Part shown: positions 50,305-58,999 of the stretch, in pieces
Position numbering within the stretch: the first letter of the stretch is position 1
How the letters are laid out: each line of letters starts with the position of its first letter
DNA from: Ruminococcus flavefaciens
GTDB lineage: Bacteria > Bacillota > Clostridia > Oscillospirales > Ruminococcaceae
Reading direction: 5' to 3'
Assembly (NCBI GenBank): GCA_902766595.1
Contig: CACXEJ010000094.1
Coordinates: forward strand, 1-62,912
DNA length: 62,912 bases
Made by a program: the position numbers and the translations under genes
The notes under the pieces: model-generated
The model's input: only the letters and a program-made list of their open reading frames with translations
Told to the model about the DNA's origin: nothing
The model's database searches: none

Positions 50305-51732
50305 TTATACTTCGCCTCCCTTGTTGAACATACCGCCCAGTTCACTATAAAAAATCTTGTTATAGAAAACGTGCAGTGCATAATTCTTTGACCACTCGCA
50401 GTATTCAGTCTTGGCAGCAGCCGAAAGCTCATCACCTGCATTACAAAATCTCTGGCAGATAGAACATAGACTGAATGCAAAACAGTTCCTGCACTTCTCA
50501 GCGGTAAGTGCGCCAATATTGAGCAGCTTCTTTATCTGCTCGTAATCAAAGCCGTCATAAATATTACCAAGCACAAATGCCTTGGAAGTTTCGCTGACCT
50601 TTTCACAGATATGTATATTGCCGTCAACATCAATAAACAATTTGCTTCCCGGAACACATGCACCGGCAGGAGCCGCTGTATCCGGAACCTCTTTTCTGGG
50701 CTTTACATAAGTATCCGCGGTTCTCTTTTCAACAAGCTCGTCCTGAATGATATTACTGTCAGCCTTCTCCATCGGGTAACGGTTTATCATTGACATCAGT
50801 GCCTTGAACGCAAGTATAGCATTCTCTTCGATAAAACTATCATCAATTGCGTGTTTGCCGGTATTAGTAAAGTCATCGACAATTGTACGCCTTATACTAA
50901 CATTGCGGAACATCTCATTCTTATCCTGAAGAGAATAGTATTCCTGGGCAGGCAGACGCGGATCCATAACTGAATTTATAAGCACTTTATTGTTGATGTA
51001 ATCCTTATGAGCGTCGTATAAGCCCTCTATATTATTAACGATAGTATCGAATGTTCCCTTGCCTGTTGCAGCAAACTTTCTGTTTCTGTCGTGGACCTTT
51101 TTTGAACCGTCAATACTGATAACAGCTTCAAAATTATGCTCCTCAAAGAAAGACATTATCTCTTCCGTAAGAAGTGAGCCGTTTGTTGTTATCGAAAAGC
51201 TGAGTTTTTTTCCTATAAACACATCTTCCGCATATGCAACGAGCTTCTTGATGAGAGGAAATTCAAGCAGCGGCTCACCGCCGTAGAAAGCGATCATAAC
51301 AGCTTGTTTACTGTACGAATGATCCGCATAGAAATCAATCGCTTTAATTGCAACTTCCTCACTCATTCTCTTGGAACTGTGAGAACGATTTGTATAGAAC
51401 TCAGCTGTTGAGTAGGGACAATATGAACATCTGAAATTGCAGTTCTGAGTGAGCTGAAGAGTGAGCTTGGAACATTTCCTTTCAAGATAATCCTCTATTT
51501 TATCAGTCAGATGATGCTTTATTTCCCTGACTCTGTGAGATGAAAGATATCCGTTGTTCTTCAGGGCTTCCATTTCTTCGGCAGCTGTTTCCGAGAGCTC
51601 ACCATTCCTGCCGTGCGTATCAAGATATTCATAGAGCTCATCACTGATATTTACAACATCGTTTTTGTTTACATCGTAGAAATACTTGCCCAACGGTGTT
51701 TTCAGCAGCTTTATATATGGGGTGCTATTCAT
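50305..51732 (-). CDS. Radical SAM/SPASM peptide maturase
   Basis: A 475-aa radical SAM enzyme. The N-terminal 85 residues form a possible precursor-binding region (YFYDVNKNDVVNISDELYEYL). The SAM cluster is C98-C102-C105 (CNFRCSYC), with FYGGEPLL and SITTNGSLL following. The SPASM/auxiliary-cluster region (about 350-450) has Cys in ACVPGSKLF, GNIHICEKV, CRNC, CSICQRFC and YCEW, enough for two further clusters. Relatives install thioether or related crosslinks at Cys in RiPPs; the precursor has only two Cys (C20, C26). It resembles the CcpM/FibroRumin maturases (from memory). It overlaps the subtilase gene by 4 nt. Confidence 0.92.
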   Translation of the reverse strand: MNSTPYIKLLKTPLGKYFYDVNKNDVVNISDELYEYLDTHGRNGELSETAAEEMEALKNNGYLSSHRVREIKHHLTDKIEDYLERKCSKLTLQLTQNCNFRCSYCPYSTAEFYTNRSHSSKRMSEEVAIKAIDFYADHSYSKQAVMIAFYGGEPLLEFPLIKKLVAYAEDVFIGKKLSFSITTNGSLLTEEIMSFFEEHNFEAVISIDGSKKVHDRNRKFAATGKGTFDTIVNNIEGLYDAHKDYINNKVLINSVMDPRLPAQEYYSLQDKNEMFRNVSIRRTIVDDFTNTGKHAIDDSFIEENAILAFKALMSMINRYPMEKADSNIIQDELVEKRTADTYVKPRKEVPDTAAPAGACVPGSKLFIDVDGNIHICEKVSETSKAFVLGNIYDGFDYEQIKKLLNIGALTAEKCRNCFAFSLCSICQRFCNAGDELSAAAKTEYCEWSKNYALHVFYNKIFYSELGGMFNKGGEV

Positions 51733-52844
51733 TGATTTTCTCCTTCATTAAATATGTGCAGTATCTTATTATAAAGAGTGTTAAGATCGTTCGTTTTTGA
51801 ATAATGTACAAAGGCTGCGGAAGAATTTTTCAGATCATTATCGTCAGAAACTATGACATCATAGCTTTGAAAATCCGAAAACAGCTTTTCGTCTGTATAT
51901 CCAAGGATAATAATATCACTGTTGTAGAATTCCTGAATGAACAGCAGATAATTCAGCAGTTTTTTCTCAGGCAGCAGATTTTCACTGGCTACATTGCTGT
52001 AAGCGCAGAAAGCGTTGTAGCCGTTTTGCACGAAAAGCTCTTTAAGCGAAGTTACAAGCTCGCTCTGAAGCGCAGTATCATTGAGCCTGACAAGAACTAC
52101 CGGTACAGCCAGCATATCTGCGTTTCCCTCTATGAACGGCTCTGTTTTTTCAGAGCAGCAGAAATCCTTCTTAGATTTGGCTTTTATTCTTTCAATGACA
52201 CCTGCGGCGTTCAGAAACGGTTCTGCCTTTAAAACATCAATTGCCGCTGCTGTAACAACAGGCGTTGCATAGCTGCTTGATATCGCAGAATACTCCGGCT
52301 TTCCTTCAACTTTGAGAAGGTGCCTTGACGACGCAAGAAAGTTTACCTTCTGTGGAGCATCATCAAGATAGTACAGTTCATTATCCTTTAGGTCATCAGA
52401 ACGCTTGACTCCGATAACTCCGTCCAGACAGGCAGGAACAGTAAATTCGCCATTATTTGCCAGTGCAGCAACTATTACCGTATCATTTTTCAGCAGCAGA
52501 TCTATTTCGTCTTTCAGTTTTTTGAAATCATTGAAGTTCCTGCTTCCGATGCTGAGATGAATGAGCTTTACATTATTTTCGCGGCAGTATTCAAGTGCTT
52601 TTACAAAGCTGTCAACACCGCTGTTACACTGGGAATTCATAATATTGATATTCAACCATTCAACGCCGCTAATATCAGCATACTTCTTTATGATACTAAT
52701 ACAAATCGAAGAATGACTGCGTTCATTTGTAAAACCGACATCTTCATTCAGCTGCAGGTTTTCACTTACAGCCAGACTTCTCACGTTTTCAAACAGTGTT
52801 TCTGCGGCACCGTCATCAATAATAGCCGCTTTCAGCATACTCAC
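51729..52844 (-). CDS. Cytoplasmic S8 subtilase with C-terminal extension (probable leader peptidase)
   Basis: A 371-aa protein without a signal peptide. The subtilisin set is D10 or D11 (AIIDDG), H44 (ERSHSS), the oxyanion Asn in VAALANNGEF (N130/131) and S191 in ISSSYATPV, where the usual GTSMATP is SSSYATP. About 140 residues follow the catalytic core; VVLVRLNDTALQSELVTSLKELF and GYNAFCAYSN in this part resemble the second half of the TIGR04066-like neighbour. An internal S8 protease in a RiPP cluster most likely removes the leader. GTG 52844 has GAGGG 7 nt upstream. Confidence 0.87.
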   Translation of the reverse strand: MSMLKAAIIDDGAAETLFENVRSLAVSENLQLNEDVGFTNERSHSSICISIIKKYADISGVEWLNINIMNSQCNSGVDSFVKALEYCRENNVKLIHLSIGSRNFNDFKKLKDEIDLLLKNDTVIVAALANNGEFTVPACLDGVIGVKRSDDLKDNELYYLDDAPQKVNFLASSRHLLKVEGKPEYSAISSSYATPVVTAAAIDVLKAEPFLNAAGVIERIKAKSKKDFCCSEKTEPFIEGNADMLAVPVVLVRLNDTALQSELVTSLKELFVQNGYNAFCAYSNVASENLLPEKKLLNYLLFIQEFYNSDIIILGYTDEKLFSDFQSYDVIVSDDNDLKNSSAAFVHYSKTNDLNTLYNKILHIFNEGENQ

Positions 52845-52858
52845 TTATTCACCCTCTG

Positions 52859-54664
52859 TTACTGATACTTATTTGCCTGAAGCTGGAACATATGAGCATA
52901 TTTATGCGGGTGCTCCATCAGATAATCATGCGTCCCCTCTTCTAAGACCCTGCCGTCATCAATAACGATTATACTGTCGCAGTTCTTGACGTTCGACAAT
53001 CTGTGAGAGACCATAATTGCTCCGGATCTCTCAAACAGCTTATCAAAACTCATAAAGAGCTCATCTTCAGACTCAGCATCGAGTGCGGAGGAAGGCTCGT
53101 CGAGTATATACATCACAGAATTTCTGAAAATAGTCCTTGAAAGCGCTATCTTCTGCCACTGTCCGCCTGAAAGGTCTACGCCGTCCTCAAACTGCCTTGT
53201 GAGGTATGTATCATATTTCTCATCAAATTCACTGACAAATTCATCTGCTCCGCTCTGTACAGCTGACGAAACAGCTTTCTTGTCATCTGTTTTATTCTCG
53301 ATATCAGAGAGATAAATGTCCTCCTTAACGGTGAAAGCATAGTTATTGTATTTCTGGAACATAGGGCTGAACAGCTTTCTTATGCTGCTTATGGAATAGT
53401 CTTTGATATTCTTTCCGTTAATAAGTATCTCACCGGAAGTCGGTTCATAAAAACGCAGCATCAGCTTGATTATAGAAGTTTTTCCGCAGCCGTTCACACC
53501 AACGAGTGCATAGGTCTTATCGCTGTTTATTTTAAAACTCAGGTCATTTAATACATAATCGCTTTTTTCGTTATATCTGAAATATACATTCCTGAATTCA
53601 AGTTCAAAATGACTGCCGGTGAATTCTTCACCGTTATCGTTCTCCTCTTCAGTAGTCATATTCATAAAACTCATAAAGTTTTTAAGGCGTATCTTACTGT
53701 CAAAAATTGTACCGTAATAGATGATAACTGCAAGAATTAAGGGACCGAACTGATATAAAAGACCATTTATGTAGCTGTAACTCTGCACAGTCATTTTGCC
53801 GTCAAGTACGCTTATTCCGAGAATTACCAGAAAACCTGACATAACGATATACGGCAGACAGTCAAACAGTACCGCAAACACCGTATACTTTCTTATCATT
53901 TTTCTTTTCTTGTCAAACATTTCTCTCCAGACCTTGGAATACTTGCGTTTAAGCTCCGGAAACAGTCCGTACATCTTTACATCTGATGAAAAATCTCTGT
54001 CAACTGCAATATCTGTAACGTAATATAGCTGACGGTCATATTTCATATTGTCTTTCTGAAACAGGTATTCGGAATTGATCTCTTTTCTCTTGACGATCAT
54101 CGCCGGAACGTATGTAATAATAATTATTATCGGTGCAAACCATTTCCAGACTACGATATTCACAAAAGCCACCGTCAGCTGAACTATTATCCTGAAAAAT
54201 TCAAAAATAACAAACGCCATTTCCGAGATCATATGACTGTTGTAATTAACATCATTGAGCGTGTCAAAGAAATCGGGAGAGTCGAAGTATTTCATTTCCA
54301 GAAAAGCTGATTTTCTCATAATATCAACTTTTATCTGTGAATTGATATGTTCAGTATACATTCTCCTGATATACATTGAAACAGACTGCAATGCATTATC
54401 TGACACATTAAGGAACAAAGCTATAACGACAAGGAAAGCATAGTCTTTTATCATCTCATTACGAGTCTTATCACCTATGATGCACTCCATAATGTAAGCT
54501 ATCGTCCTGCTGTTCATATAGATCAGGGCAAAGGGTATAGCCGCCTTGAAGGCGCATATTACAATATTCAGAATGAAGTACAGCTTAGAAGTTTTAAAGC
54601 TGATCTTCATACAAAATGCGATAATACTGAAAAGGCTTTTTATATCTTCTATCCTTTTTTTCAT
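52859..54664 (-). CDS. ABC exporter (fused TM-ATPase) of the peptide cluster
   Basis: A 601-aa half-transporter. Six TM helices cover about residues 1-330. The ATPase domain has Walker A GVNGCGKTS, signature LSGGQ, Walker B VMYILDEPSSALD and H-loop VSHR. There is no N-terminal C39 peptidase domain, so leader cleavage needs a separate protease, which the neighbouring S8 gene can supply. A homodimer would export the finished product. It begins 1 nt inside the PaaK-like gene end, which implies coupling. Confidence 0.92.
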   Translation of the reverse strand: MKKRIEDIKSLFSIIAFCMKISFKTSKLYFILNIVICAFKAAIPFALIYMNSRTIAYIMECIIGDKTRNEMIKDYAFLVVIALFLNVSDNALQSVSMYIRRMYTEHINSQIKVDIMRKSAFLEMKYFDSPDFFDTLNDVNYNSHMISEMAFVIFEFFRIIVQLTVAFVNIVVWKWFAPIIIIITYVPAMIVKRKEINSEYLFQKDNMKYDRQLYYVTDIAVDRDFSSDVKMYGLFPELKRKYSKVWREMFDKKRKMIRKYTVFAVLFDCLPYIVMSGFLVILGISVLDGKMTVQSYSYINGLLYQFGPLILAVIIYYGTIFDSKIRLKNFMSFMNMTTEEENDNGEEFTGSHFELEFRNVYFRYNEKSDYVLNDLSFKINSDKTYALVGVNGCGKTSIIKLMLRFYEPTSGEILINGKNIKDYSISSIRKLFSPMFQKYNNYAFTVKEDIYLSDIENKTDDKKAVSSAVQSGADEFVSEFDEKYDTYLTRQFEDGVDLSGGQWQKIALSRTIFRNSVMYILDEPSSALDAESEDELFMSFDKLFERSGAIMVSHRLSNVKNCDSIIVIDDGRVLEEGTHDYLMEHPHKYAHMFQLQANKYQ

Positions 54665-55902
54665 TATCTGTTCACTATCTCATTTTTGAAAAATTTGTAC
54701 TTGCCTGTATCAGCTTCAGGGCAGATCATATCAGTCCATTCAAATGTCCACTTAGTATTTGCAAGCTGATTTTTGCTGATATTTTCAAGGAAGCATTCTT
54801 CAACTGCCTCTTTCCAGCCGCTGAACTTAGGATCAATGACGATTATCATTTTAAACTCATCTATTCCCGTCTGGACAGCCTGATACTGCTTGATAACGTT
54901 CTGCATATCCTCATTGGTGTATTCCATAGCACCGGAAATAGTATAGCTGTTGAGCCTTTCACCGTTTCCGAGAAGGATATACTCACTTACACGTCCGGTC
55001 TTAACATCAAGTACAAGGTCGCCGTTATTATCAGAAAGGACACCTCTGTCACCTGTTTCATACCTGATGACAGGCATCGCGTGATTAGTCAGGGACGTGA
55101 TATAAATGTCACCCTCTTCATCAAAAACCGGTTTTCCGTCCTTTAATACTTCAACGAATACATTTTCCTTGATGACGTGCATTTTTCCGTCCTCAAGTTC
55201 AATAGCAGCACACTTAGTCTCATTAGAGCCGTACATATTCACAGACTTTATGCCAAATACTTCATCTATTTCTTTTCTGTATTCATCAAACAGGTATTCT
55301 CCTGTGAGCTCAAGATGCCTGAGACCCGGCAGTGGCGGAAGTTTTTCCCTCTTGACGATCTCCGCCATCATATACGCGATACTCGGCTGGAGCATCATCC
55401 ATTGAGGCTTAAAATCAATAAGCATCTTGTAATACTCGACCATCTTTTCATATGTGAGATCAAGCTTGGAAAAACCGAGGTAGTTGTCCTCACGGGTTAT
55501 TTCCTGCATATCAACGATATTATTGGCCTTATAGACAGCTGAATAGAACGAACTAAATCTCATATCCGGCAGCACTTTATACTTCCTGCTGCGGATAAGC
55601 CATACAGGCACCATAGCTCTGGTCTCATCCTTGTCATACCAGTAAACTTTCAGGTATTTTCCGGTCGAACCTGATGTACGTTCAACATCAAGATGTGATG
55701 ACTTCGGGTATACAGTAAATTCCTCTGCGATCACAGACTCCTGATTATTCTGTATCATACTCTTAGTTACGACCGGCAGCTTGACTATGTCCTCCTCTGA
55801 GCGTATCTCAGCGGGATTTACACCTGCTTCATCATAGAGTTTTTTGTAAAAAGCGGAGTTATTGTAAGCATAATTTATAATATCAAGTAAATACTTATTC
55901 AT
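54664..55902 (-). CDS. PaaK-like adenylate-forming enzyme
   Basis: A 412-aa ANL-superfamily protein of the phenylacetate-CoA ligase branch. The P-loop is VERTSGSTGKYLKVYW, followed by the NMYGSNE block, VIRYETGDRG, and the late DVKTGR hinge. It has the short length of carrier-protein-loading members. Its gene overlaps the ACP gene by 8 nt, so it probably activates an acid and loads the ACP. Start 55902 is fixed by AAGGG 8 nt upstream; an upstream TTG in frame lacks spacing. The substrate is unknown, and aryl or short acyl acids are possible. Confidence 0.88.
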   Translation of the reverse strand: MNKYLLDIINYAYNNSAFYKKLYDEAGVNPAEIRSEEDIVKLPVVTKSMIQNNQESVIAEEFTVYPKSSHLDVERTSGSTGKYLKVYWYDKDETRAMVPVWLIRSRKYKVLPDMRFSSFYSAVYKANNIVDMQEITREDNYLGFSKLDLTYEKMVEYYKMLIDFKPQWMMLQPSIAYMMAEIVKREKLPPLPGLRHLELTGEYLFDEYRKEIDEVFGIKSVNMYGSNETKCAAIELEDGKMHVIKENVFVEVLKDGKPVFDEEGDIYITSLTNHAMPVIRYETGDRGVLSDNNGDLVLDVKTGRVSEYILLGNGERLNSYTISGAMEYTNEDMQNVIKQYQAVQTGIDEFKMIIVIDPKFSGWKEAVEECFLENISKNQLANTKWTFEWTDMICPEADTGKYKFFKNEIVNR

Positions 55903-56170
55903 TGATGTCGCCCTTCTTTTCAATCTTACTCATAACATTGTCAAGAAGAGTACCGTAACAGCCGATAACATCATAAACCAGTTCGTTTATATCAAATTCA
56001 ATATCAAACTTTTCTTCAATGTCAGAAATGAGCTTTATGGACGCAAGGGAATCGAAACCTAAATCCTCGATAAAACTTGCCTCACGATCAAAAGCCGCCT
56101 TTGCCGCACAAGCAGCCGAACTGCTGCGAACGATCTGATCAAAACATTCTACTGCTTCTTTTCTTAGCAT
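55895..56170 (-). CDS. Acyl carrier protein with intact DSL serine
   Basis: A 91-aa carrier protein. S41 in DLGFDSLASIKLISDIEEKF is the phosphopantetheine site, and helix III follows in EFDINELVYDV. It is the first gene of the peptide cluster, with GTGAGG 8 nt before the ATG, and overlaps the PaaK-like loader. It contrasts with the serine-less copy at 48.9 kb. It would hold the activated acyl or aminoacyl group passed on by the BtrH-like transferase. Confidence 0.92.
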   Translation of the reverse strand: MLRKEAVECFDQIVRSSSAACAAKAAFDREASFIEDLGFDSLASIKLISDIEEKFDIEFDINELVYDVIGCYGTLLDNVMSKIEKKGDINE

Positions 56171-56738
56171 ATTCTTTTCCTCACTTAATAATATATTTAT
56201 TGGTTAATTAAAACTTAGTCTGCTAATAGCATAATACATAGTAAATTCTTAGTAAATCGCCTATTTATGATGTAACTATTCTTTGAAATTCCATATAGAG
56301 CACTATATAGGCTTTTCGCTTTAAGTAATACACATTTCTCACCATATTTTATAATATATATAAATTTTGATAGATAGCAAATCAACTTTTACAAGTATAG
56401 CACAATATTTTAATCTTGTCAAGCAAAAAAGCAAATACAAGTTTATAAAAAAATTAATTATAAGTGTTATATCAATTTCTGTAATTGAAGTAAATATAAG
56501 AAAATCATCTTCAGAAAGTCCGCGAAATATAATTCGCAGTATATTATCTACAAATAACAACAAATAGTATTTTATAACATTTTTCCTAAAATGTCAATAT
56601 TCTTTCCGTTTTTAAGTATATAAAATTTATATATCACGCTAAATATTTATATTCAAGCTTCACTGAGTAATTCCTCAGCCACTTTCACGATCAACTCTTT
56701 CACCATTGTTCTTATCATTGCTGCATATCAAAAATTCA
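56171..56738. other. AT-rich intergenic leader without supported gene
   Basis: About 570 bp of very AT-rich sequence. On the minus strand it carries the predicted cluster promoter and a leader of about 390 nt before the ACP gene. One 74-codon minus frame lacks a credible start and ribosome site. No clear riboswitch was recognised. Confidence 0.55.
56569..56597 (-). promoter_or_regulatory. Candidate promoter of the peptide cluster
   Basis: On the minus strand: TTGACA (56597-56592), 17 bp, TAAAAT (56574-56569), about 400 nt upstream of the ACP start. No better candidate was seen nearer the gene. Confidence 0.6.
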
Positions 56739-56767
56739 TTTACAACACAGCTGAAAAATGATATAAT
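56739..56767 (+). promoter_or_regulatory. Sigma-A promoter of the carbonic anhydrase operon
   Basis: TTTACA (56739-56744), 17 bp, TATAAT (56762-56767). Confidence 0.83.
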
Positions 56768-56829
56768 ATTTAAAGTACAGAATACAGCTGAATGCTGTGA
56801 ACTTTAACCCTAAAAGCGAGGTAACATCT

Positions 56830-57399
56830 ATGCAGTCATACAGAATTACTGCCGACGAAGCCAAAGAAAGGCTCGTGACCGGCAATCAGAAATATGTTGA
56901 GCTGAGCGAACTTAAAAGCGATATTTCGCCTGAAAATCTGCTGAAATTCAGCCAGAACGGTCAGCAGCCCTATGCTATAATCATTACCTGTTCGGATTCA
57001 AGAGTAGTTCCCGAGCTCATATTCTCGGCTGGTATCGGCGACCTTTTTGTTATAAGAGTCGCCGGCAACGTTATCGACTCTCATCAGCTCGGAAGCATTG
57101 AATATGCCGCAGAGCATCTCGGTACAGGACTTATAGTAGTCCTCGGTCACGACCACTGCGGAGCCGTTGACGCCGCTATAAACCACGAACCCGACGGCTA
57201 TATCAAGTACATCACTGACGAAATAGTCAAGGCTATCGGTGACGAAAAAGACGAGGTCCGGGCTTGCTGTCTCAACGTCAAGCACAGCTGCGAGATCATC
57301 GAACACAGCTTTCAGATACAAAAGGACGAGCGCGAATACGGACTGAAGATACTCGGTGCTATTTATCATCTTGAAAGCGGCGAGGTCGAGTTTTTATGA
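56830..57399 (+). CDS. Beta-carbonic anhydrase
   Basis: A 189-aa zinc enzyme converting CO2 and water to bicarbonate. Zinc ligands are C54 (ITCSDSRV), H107 and C110 (GHDHCGA); D56 and R58 form the catalytic dyad. The start at 56830 is set by GAGGT 7 nt upstream. It overlaps the next gene by 4 nt (ATGA). Rumen-type succinate producers need bicarbonate for carboxylation, which fits this enzyme in Ruminococcus. Confidence 0.93.
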   Translation: MQSYRITADEAKERLVTGNQKYVELSELKSDISPENLLKFSQNGQQPYAIIITCSDSRVVPELIFSAGIGDLFVIRVAGNVIDSHQLGSIEYAAEHLGTGLIVVLGHDHCGAVDAAINHEPDGYIKYITDEIVKAIGDEKDEVRACCLNVKHSCEIIEHSFQIQKDEREYGLKILGAIYHLESGEVEFL

Positions 57400-58244
57400 T
57401 AATGAGAATTCCAGAAAGCTGCGCCGAGTGTTTGTACGAGCGCCAGAAGAATAAGACCAATAACGCCGAATACCTCGCTGAAATAAAACTGCTCCTCGAT
57501 AACCGGAAAGAGACTGATACAAGCCCGTATATGGTCTATCTTTTCAATAAAGTACACTTGAAGTATTTCGGCGAAAGCGCGGATTACAGTGAAATAAAAA
57601 AACAGTACAATGATCTTGTACTGTCTATGGAGGACAGCCTCCGCCGTAAGATAAACTCCGCCGAAGATCCGCTTGCAGCTGCGCTGATAATGTCGCGTAT
57701 TGGCAATTACATAGACTTCGGAGCGATGAACAGTATTGACAGTAATGAATTTCTTGACTTGTTCCGTAACACCGAAATGCGTGAAGATGATCGCAGGACC
57801 TACGAAGCGTTTCTCCGCGAATGTGCCAATGCAAAAACGTTTCTTCTTATATGCGACAACTGCGGAGAGGTAGTTCTTGACAAGCTTATGGTCGAACAGC
57901 TGAAAAAGAGGTTTCCGCATCTTACTGTCAGAGCTATGGTCCGCGGCGGAGAAGTTCTGAACGATGCGACTGCCGAAGATGCTTGCTATGCCGGACTTGA
58001 TACCGTTGCTGAGATAGTTTCCAACGGTGAAGCTATCGCAGGAACTGTCTATGAAATGCTCCCTGATAATGCAAAAGAAGTCCTCGATAATTCCGACATT
58101 ATACTCGCAAAAGGTCAGGGCAATTATGAGTCGCTGTCAGGACAGGGCAGACACATATTCTACGAATTTCTGTGCAAATGCAGCCTTTTCACGGAACGTT
58201 TCAACGTCCCGAAGCTGACAGGAATGTTCATCGAAGAAAAGTAA
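57396..58244 (+). CDS. DUF89/ARMT1-like damage-control phosphatase
   Basis: A 282-aa cytoplasmic protein of the DUF89 family. The metal-binding pattern is LLICDNCGEVVLD, with RGGEVLNDAT and the late GQGNYESLSGQ block. The N-terminal helical part starts ESCAECLYER, the conserved Cys pair. DUF89 enzymes are Mn/Co/Ni-dependent phosphatases that clear damaged sugar phosphates. It overlaps the carbonic anhydrase stop; the reason for the pairing is unclear. Confidence 0.88.
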   Translation: MIMRIPESCAECLYERQKNKTNNAEYLAEIKLLLDNRKETDTSPYMVYLFNKVHLKYFGESADYSEIKKQYNDLVLSMEDSLRRKINSAEDPLAAALIMSRIGNYIDFGAMNSIDSNEFLDLFRNTEMREDDRRTYEAFLRECANAKTFLLICDNCGEVVLDKLMVEQLKKRFPHLTVRAMVRGGEVLNDATAEDACYAGLDTVAEIVSNGEAIAGTVYEMLPDNAKEVLDNSDIILAKGQGNYESLSGQGRHIFYEFLCKCSLFTERFNVPKLTGMFIEEK

Positions 58245-58292
58245 ACTTACGATAGTCCACTGTTATCCGCCCATTAAACTTGCATAAACAAT

Positions 58293-58320
58293 TGACTTTT
58301 CGCCCGGAAGTGGTATAATA
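58293..58320 (+). promoter_or_regulatory. Sigma-A promoter of luxS
   Basis: TTGACT (58293-58298), 16 bp, TATAAT (58315-58320), followed by a structured leader of about 115 nt. Confidence 0.78.
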
Positions 58321-58373
58321 TTATTAGATATTATTTCATTACGAAAGTGACAAAGGAGTCAACTGCAATATCA

Positions 58374-58426
58374 CAGAGCAGCTGCGGCTCTGCTGTAAAA
58401 ACGCTTAATCCTGCATATTATGCAGG
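58374..58426 (+). promoter_or_regulatory. Two hairpins in the luxS leader
   Basis: CAGAGC (58374-58379) pairs with GCTCTG (58387-58392); CCTGCAT (58410-58416) pairs with ATGCAGG (58420-58426) immediately before the AGGAGG site. It is not an S-box or another riboswitch I recognise. The second helix could limit ribosome access. Confidence 0.55.
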
Positions 58427-58442
58427 AAAATAGGAGGAAAAA

Positions 58443-58967
58443 ATGAAACTGATAGCAAGTTTTTCAATTGACCACACAAAAATTGTACCCGGCATCTTTA
58501 CCAGCCGAGTAGACAATCTCGATGACAAAACAATAACCACCTACGATGTTAGAGTCACAAAGCCCAACAGAGAACCTGCGATCGACGTTGCTGCAATGCA
58601 CACGCTTGAGCATCTCATTGCAACTTTTCTCAGAAATGATCCTGTTTGGAAAGATGAGGTCATTTACTGGGGACCTATGGGCTGCCTTACAGGTTTTTAC
58701 CTCATTCTCAAAGGAAGCCGTAAGCCTGAGGAGATACACGGTCTTATGTTAAACGCTTTCAGATCTGTAGACGACGCCAAGGTCGTTCCCGGAGCAGAGG
58801 AAAAGAACTGCGGAAACTACCTTATGCACAATCTTCCTATGGCAAAATGGTATGCTGCAAAATACGCTGATTACCTTGAGGCAAATGCCGGTAATGCTTT
58901 GATATTCGAGTATCCGAAAACAGAACGTCTTGTAACAGATGACGGTCAGCAGTTCTTTGATTCGTAA
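58443..58967 (+). CDS. luxS: S-ribosylhomocysteine lyase LuxS
   Basis: A 174-aa enzyme splitting S-ribosylhomocysteine into homocysteine and the AI-2 precursor DPD. Metal ligands are H53 and H57 (HTLEH) and C123 (EKNCGNY); the catalytic Cys is C81 (MGCLTGFY). Length and order match the family. AGGAGG lies 7 nt before the ATG. The gene is monocistronic and preceded by two hairpins. It serves the activated methyl cycle and possibly AI-2 signalling. Confidence 0.96.
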   Translation: MKLIASFSIDHTKIVPGIFTSRVDNLDDKTITTYDVRVTKPNREPAIDVAAMHTLEHLIATFLRNDPVWKDEVIYWGPMGCLTGFYLILKGSRKPEEIHGLMLNAFRSVDDAKVVPGAEEKNCGNYLMHNLPMAKWYAAKYADYLEANAGNALIFEYPKTERLVTDDGQQFFDS

Positions 58968-58999
58968 TGGATAAATCTCCGCAACAGAAAAATAATCAC

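Noticed and set aside
56339..56563. 74-codon AT-rich minus-strand frame in the cluster leader
   Set aside because: Composed of AT-rich Leu/Ile/Tyr codons without a ribosome site or standard ATG; likely chance.
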